33,089 nt of DNA. Origin: VRUE01 sp036403515 (lineage in GTDB: Bacteria; Actinomycetota; Thermoleophilia; Solirubrobacterales; 70-9). Under the pieces are notes generated by a model, which made no database searches, had not been told where the DNA came from, and saw only the letters and a list, made by a program, of their open reading frames with translations. Every line of letters starts with the position of its first letter. Within the stretch, counting starts at the first letter, position 1. The position numbers were made by a program, and so were the translations under genes. The DNA lies in assembly GCA_036403515.1 (NCBI GenBank), contig DASWQV010000095.1, forward strand, positions 1 through 33,089, given 5' to 3'. Below are positions 30,429 through 33,089 of the stretch, in pieces.

Positions 30429-30558
30429 GCGCCGCTCTCAATCTAGCGGGCCGGGCCGGCGCGCGGCGGAGAGCTCCGCTACTACGGATCCGCGGACTCG
30501 ACGGCGTGGTTCGTCGTCCTGCTCGCCGCGCTTGGTGATGGAACTGGGGTCCTTCGAG

Positions 30559-30885
30559 TTATCTCTTGCCCCAGGCTTGTCTTCCGTTCCGCCGCCGCCG
30601 GATGACCGTAAGCCCGCCGACAAGCCCAGCGGCCGCTGAGCCGCCCGCAATGAGCGGCACCCTCGCGCGGGAAGCCGCCAGGGAAACGACCTTGCCCGCT
30701 GCCCGGGTGCCCGCCACGGCCGCTTTGCCCGCCAGCGCTGCGTTGGCAGCAGCGTCGATTGGGGCAGCAACGTCCTTCGATGCTTTCCGCGCACCTTTCT
30801 TCACGGTCGATGCAGCCGACTTGGCTTTGGCTGAAGCGCTCGGCTCTCGTTTCTTGCCTCGTGGGTTCTTCGCTGCCTGAGCCAT
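30559..30885 (-). CDS. Small basic Lys/Ala-rich protein with C-terminal membrane segment
   Basis: A 108-residue protein. Residues 1-40 are Lys/Ala/Ser rich (KKREPSASAKAKSAAST), the middle is Ala-rich helical, and residues 76-95 (VPLIAGGSAAAGLVGGLTVI) form a Gly/Ala membrane helix followed by RRRRNGR. It is divergent from two other small basic or membrane genes and borders the gas-vesicle genes. I do not recognise a family; a role in gas-vesicle or nucleoid function is only a guess from position. Confidence 0.6.
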   Translation of the reverse strand: MAQAAKNPRGKKREPSASAKAKSAASTVKKGARKASKDVAAPIDAAANAALAGKAAVAGTRAAGKVVSLAASRARVPLIAGGSAAAGLVGGLTVIRRRRNGRQAWGKR

Positions 30886-30926
30886 CTTGGATCCCGGTCT
30901 ATCCCTGAACTCTGCCTACCGGCTGC

Positions 30927-30951
30927 TTACCCCCGCTTTACATCGGGTAAA
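30927..30951. promoter_or_regulatory. Interrupted inverted repeat between divergent small genes
   Basis: TTACCC (30927-30932) and GGGTAA (30945-30950) form a 6-bp inverted repeat, and TTTAC/GTAAA (30937-30951) a second, overlapping one. The position, 10-35 bp before the ATG at 30962, is right for a promoter operator; no other support. Confidence 0.22.
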
Positions 30952-30961
30952 CGATCCATTA

Positions 30962-31192
30962 ATGGCGCACAGCCTTCAAGAAACCATTTCCGCACGCAAT
31001 CGGCGTCAGAGGACGCATGCACACGAGTTGCGCCGGCAGGCGATGCTGCATCGCTATGTGAGGCAATTTTGCGCGACGCAAAAGATCAGGCGCTCACGCG
31101 AGAGGCTCGGAAGGCAGGTGGTCCGCAGTAGGCAAATGGCCATGCGGGCGCAGCAGAAGGCGATCGGCGCCAGGGAACGAGCACGGAGGTAG
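30962..31192 (+). CDS. Small Arg-rich basic protein
   Basis: A 76-residue protein from ATG 30962; an upstream TTG would lengthen it but collides with the divergent gene's start region. It is very rich in Arg and Gln (ARNRRQRTHAHELRRQAML, RRSRERLGRQVVRSRQMAMR) and predicted helical. No motif is recognised. It lies 3 nt before the next small gene and may be co-transcribed with it. Confidence 0.5.
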   Translation: MAHSLQETISARNRRQRTHAHELRRQAMLHRYVRQFCATQKIRRSRERLGRQVVRSRQMAMRAQQKAIGARERARR

Positions 31193-31195
31193 CTG

Positions 31196-31342
31196 ATGGC
31201 GATGAAGAGCTTGTACATAGCGGCGGCGCAGCGCCTGAAGGGCGATAAGCCTTCGGCCATGAGGGCGTTCGCGGGAGCGACGGCCGCCGGCACGGCCACG
31301 GGGGTCGTGGTATACCGGCTTCTGCGCCACGACTCCGATTAG
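31196..31342 (+). CDS. 48-residue membrane peptide
   Basis: The ORF begins at ATG 31196 with a clear GGAGGT 6 nt upstream and encodes MAMKSLYIAAAQRLKGDKPS followed by a Gly/Ala-rich hydrophobic helix (residues 21-43) ending in RLLRHDSD. The Ala-Gly-rich membrane segment and the following Arg resemble the C-terminus of the divergent 108-residue protein. It is too short for standard ORF calling, but the ribosome site supports it. Function unknown; it converges on the gas-vesicle operon. Confidence 0.6.
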   Translation: MAMKSLYIAAAQRLKGDKPSAMRAFAGATAAGTATGVVVYRLLRHDSD

Positions 31343-31354
31343 CTTGGCTGCCGC

Positions 31355-31594
31355 TCAGCGGCCGGGGAACGGAAAGAGAATCCGCTCGACCCTGTCCATG
31401 ATCTGATGGCTTGGGTAGCGCACGCTGTCGACCGTCGAGATCAAGTAGGCGACGAGCCGTTCTGCCTGCTCCCGTTTGTAGACGAGGTTTTCGGCTCGCT
31501 CGATCAGCTCATGACTCGGATAGCGCACCTCTGTGATCCGGTCGAGCAATGCATCGATGTATTCGTCGCGAAGCCGCTCTCCATTCATAGCCAT
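31355..31594 (-). CDS. 79-residue protein with internal duplication (RYPSH repeat)
   Basis: The protein consists of two copies of a roughly 27-residue unit offset by 35 residues: DALLDRITEVRYPSHELIER and YLISTVDSVRYPSHQIMDR. It is soluble, helical and charged, without membrane segments. The start has AAAGGAGA about 8 nt upstream. It lies downstream of gvpK on the same strand, so it is part of, or close to, the gas-vesicle operon, but it is not a GvpA, GvpG or GvpN-type protein that I recognise. Confidence 0.65.
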   Translation of the reverse strand: MAMNGERLRDEYIDALLDRITEVRYPSHELIERAENLVYKREQAERLVAYLISTVDSVRYPSHQIMDRVERILFPFPGR

Positions 31595-31612
31595 TGCCTT
31601 TCTCCTTTCATC

Positions 31613-31984
31613 TCACATCAGGCGACCCAATGGTCCGAGGTCCAAATTCAGGTCCTCGTCCTCCAGGCCAAAGGTCTCCTTCAGCTCCTCCATCCGCTCC
31701 TCGAGGAGCATGAACGTCTCGCCCAGTCGCTCCACCTCATCGGCGGTGAGGCTGCCGCCCTCGATGCGGCGGAGCGCCTGGCGCTCCAGCAGCTGCCGCA
31801 GCAACTCGATCAAGGTCAAGACGAGCTGGGCAAGCCCCTTCTCGAGCTCGTCGCGATCGGCGTTGACACGCCGTCGCAGCGCTCCGTCGAGCCGATCCAG
31901 CTCGTCGCCGAAGAGCTCGAGGTCGGGATGCCCGGCCAAGCGCTTGTTTCTCCCCCTCTGGCCCTCATGGGTCGAGGAGCTCAT
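31613..31984 (-). CDS. gvpK: Gas vesicle protein GvpK
   Basis: With ATG 31984, which overlaps the gvpL/F stop as ATGA, the protein has 123 residues. The segment RRVNADRDELEKGLAQLVLTLIELLRQLLERQALRRIEGG and the tail NLDLGPLGRL are characteristic of GvpK. It is an accessory protein needed for gas-vesicle formation in many species; mechanism unresolved. The longer frame starting at 32020 adds 12 residues from within the upstream gene and is less likely. Confidence 0.93.
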   Translation of the reverse strand: MSSSTHEGQRGRNKRLAGHPDLELFGDELDRLDGALRRRVNADRDELEKGLAQLVLTLIELLRQLLERQALRRIEGGSLTADEVERLGETFMLLEERMEELKETFGLEDEDLNLDLGPLGRLM

Positions 31985-32664
31985 CCGGGCTCCTCGGAGC
32001 TGAAGCTGTAAGGGGGCCATGGTCCGGTGCAGACGATCCCCCCGCTGCCAAGTTCCGAATCGAGCACGTCGACCCGGGCGCGGAAGGCGTCCACGCGGTC
32101 GCGATCGACCAGATAGGCGGCCTTGAACAGCCCCGGCCTCAGGCCCGCCCCACTGCGCCTGCTGCTTCGCGAGAGGGCTGCCAGCGGCTCGTGCAGGCGG
32201 GTGGTGAGATCAACAGCCCGGCGTTGATTCCGCGCCCGTGCGAGCAGGTAGGCGGTGCCGGGCCCCACTGACCCGGCGACATTTGGGCCCACTCCCTCCA
32301 GCACCTCTTCCTCCTCACGCTCCTCTGCAAGCTGGGCTCGCACCCCGAGCTCCACCGCCCCGCGGACAGCGGCGAGCAGCGCCTCGAACTCCTCCCGGCG
32401 CTGACCGAGAATCCGCCGGAGCGCGACCTCGTCGGCGACGGTGCCGTCGAAGCGCATGGGAAGGACGCTCGCGCGATCCATCAGCTCCTCAACGACTTTC
32501 TCGTGCGCCCAGAGATCCTCCTCGCTCACCTGCGGCGAGAGCTGTGCGTGCTCGCTGACCACCGCGAACGGCGCTCGCTCGCCGACGGTGCGCAGATCGG
32601 CGCCGTCGAGGCCAGTGGCCTCGGGGTGCTGGGCGGAGTCGGTGATTGCATACACGTGCAGCAC
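31981..32664 (-). CDS. gvpF: Gas vesicle protein GvpL/GvpF
   Basis: A 227-residue protein of the GvpL/GvpF family: MLHVYAITDS at the start, EEDLWAHEKVVEELMDRASVLPMRFDGTVAD and the C-terminal FKAAYLVDRDRVDAFRARVDVL with GPWPPYSF. These accessory proteins bind the shell protein during vesicle assembly. It is 9 nt downstream of the GvpJ/A-type gene and overlaps gvpK by 4 nt. Confidence 0.93.
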   Translation of the reverse strand: MLHVYAITDSAQHPEATGLDGADLRTVGERAPFAVVSEHAQLSPQVSEEDLWAHEKVVEELMDRASVLPMRFDGTVADEVALRRILGQRREEFEALLAAVRGAVELGVRAQLAEEREEEEVLEGVGPNVAGSVGPGTAYLLARARNQRRAVDLTTRLHEPLAALSRSSRRSGAGLRPGLFKAAYLVDRDRVDAFRARVDVLDSELGSGGIVCTGPWPPYSFSSEEPG

Positions 32665-32673
32665 AGGGCCTCC

Positions 32674-33066
32674 TCAAAGGGCACTCGCGCCGAGGGAGGC
32701 TCCGCGCGCGCTCAAAGACACGCCGAGATCCCTTTCGATCGTCTCCACCGAAGCGACGAGAGCGCGCAGGCCGACGTACAGCAGGTCGACGTCCGCAACC
32801 GCGAGAGTGATGTCGCCATGGATCACCACCCCGCCATCGAGCAACCGGTCGACGAGATCGAGAAGAGACACGTCGCGCTCCCGCAAGGCCCTCGACACGC
32901 CACGCTCTTGGCGCTGACGCGAGGCGTCCCGGCGCGCGCTCCACGATTCGCGCCCGCGGGCACGGCGAGCGGCAGCGACGTCGCGCTGAAGGCTCGACCG
33001 TTCAGCCGCCCGCTCCTGTCTGGAGGCCGTGAGCTGCTTCGTCCTCTTTGCGGCATCGTCGCTCAT
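32674..33066 (-). CDS. Gas vesicle GvpA/J/S-family protein with charged N-terminal extension
   Basis: A 130-residue protein. The C-terminal half, SLLDLVDRLLDGGVVIHGDITLAVADVDLLYVGLRALVASVETIE, is the GvpA-type shell fold as found in the minor GvpJ/GvpS branch (ITLAVADVDLLYVGLRALVAS). The first 60 residues are an Arg/Ala/Ser-rich basic segment absent from GvpA. The ATG overlaps the preceding stop by 4 nt. It is a minor shell or nucleation component rather than the main GvpA. Confidence 0.85.
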   Translation of the reverse strand: MSDDAAKRTKQLTASRQERAAERSSLQRDVAAARRARGRESWSARRDASRQRQERGVSRALRERDVSLLDLVDRLLDGGVVIHGDITLAVADVDLLYVGLRALVASVETIERDLGVSLSARGASLGASAL

Positions 33067-33089
33067 CGGGCGGACTCGATCGAGCTCTT
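33063..33089 (-). CDS. Possible 3' end of an upstream gene
   Basis: A frame open from the right edge ends in TGA at 33063-33065, overlapping the next gene's ATG (ATGA). Only eight codons are visible, reading KSSIESAR. The coupling matches the neighbouring gas-vesicle genes, but the identity cannot be read. Confidence 0.3.
   Translation of the reverse strand, partial: KSSIESAR

Noticed and set aside
31350..31362. GCCGC-TCA-GCGGC hairpin between the convergent small gene and the RYPSH gene as a terminator
   Set aside because: The stem is only 5 bp with a 3-nt loop, has no T run, and overlaps the stop codon of the RYPSH gene.
1..33089. CRISPR arrays, rRNA genes, intact insertion sequences or replication origins
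   Set aside because: No regularly spaced repeats, rRNA-like segments, complete transposases with terminal repeats or DnaA-box clusters were seen.

Overview
The window is high-GC DNA dense with overlapping genes. GTG and TTG starts are frequent, there is a LmbU-family regulator, and a gas-vesicle locus of the GvpJ/GvpL/GvpK type lies at the right end. This points to an actinobacterium, possibly a deep-branching one such as a thermoleophilian; the exact lineage cannot be read from the sequence.

Layout. Positions 1-3192 (minus) hold a short operon: phytanoyl-CoA-type dioxygenase, acyl/peptidyl carrier protein, stand-alone NRPS-type adenylation enzyme, and an alpha/beta hydrolase cut by the window edge. 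Positions 3348-6868 (plus) hold a phosphopantetheinyl transferase, a fatty-acyl-AMP-ligase-like enzyme and an LpxL-like acyltransferase. Positions 6876-23902 (minus) hold one tightly coupled set of 17 genes, mostly joined by ATGA/GTGA overlaps: fatty acid desaturase, P-loop (nucleotide) kinase, two dCTP-deaminase-like paralogues, a PPDK/PEP-synthase-like phosphotransferase, a CYTH-domain protein, a type I phosphodiesterase, a nucleotidyltransferase-like protein, an unknown protein, a class III aminotransferase, a SRPBCC protein, a thioester-reductase-like SDR, a sulfotransferase, an ornithine-carbamoyltransferase homologue, an HprK-like kinase and an ABC exporter (ATPase plus permease). Positions 24262-26112 (plus) hold a second carrier protein, an unusually short cytochrome P450 and a GNAT acetyltransferase, followed by a SAM methyltransferase. 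A LmbU-like regulator with a CxxC tail (27107-27727) and a PucR-type regulator (28184-29392) follow. Then come a small XRE regulator behind a perfect 16-bp palindrome, a relic of an IS3-type OrfA, tRNA-His(GTG), and the gas-vesicle genes.

How the genes may work together. From about 1 to 26 kb the window looks like a natural-product gene cluster that uses carrier-protein-bound intermediates, although no condensation or ketosynthase domain is visible. The most distinctive combination is the ornithine carbamoyltransferase with substitutions next to the carbamoyl-phosphate loop, the PPDK-like phosphotransferase, the sulfotransferase, the fatty acid desaturase and the class III aminotransferase. 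This recalls, from memory, the gene content of the phaseolotoxin cluster, whose toxin carries an N-sulfo-phosphorodiamidate on ornithine and whose producer carries a toxin-insensitive ornithine carbamoyltransferase. The nucleotidyltransferase-like, dCTP-deaminase-like and P-loop kinase genes also parallel the CDP-phosphoramidate chemistry known from Campylobacter capsule synthesis. I propose, as inference only, an undescribed actinobacterial cluster for a phosphoramidate- or sulfamate-type antimetabolite with built-in self-resistance. The two dCTP-deaminase-like paralogues, which have each lost a different part of the active site, are the most unusual single observation.
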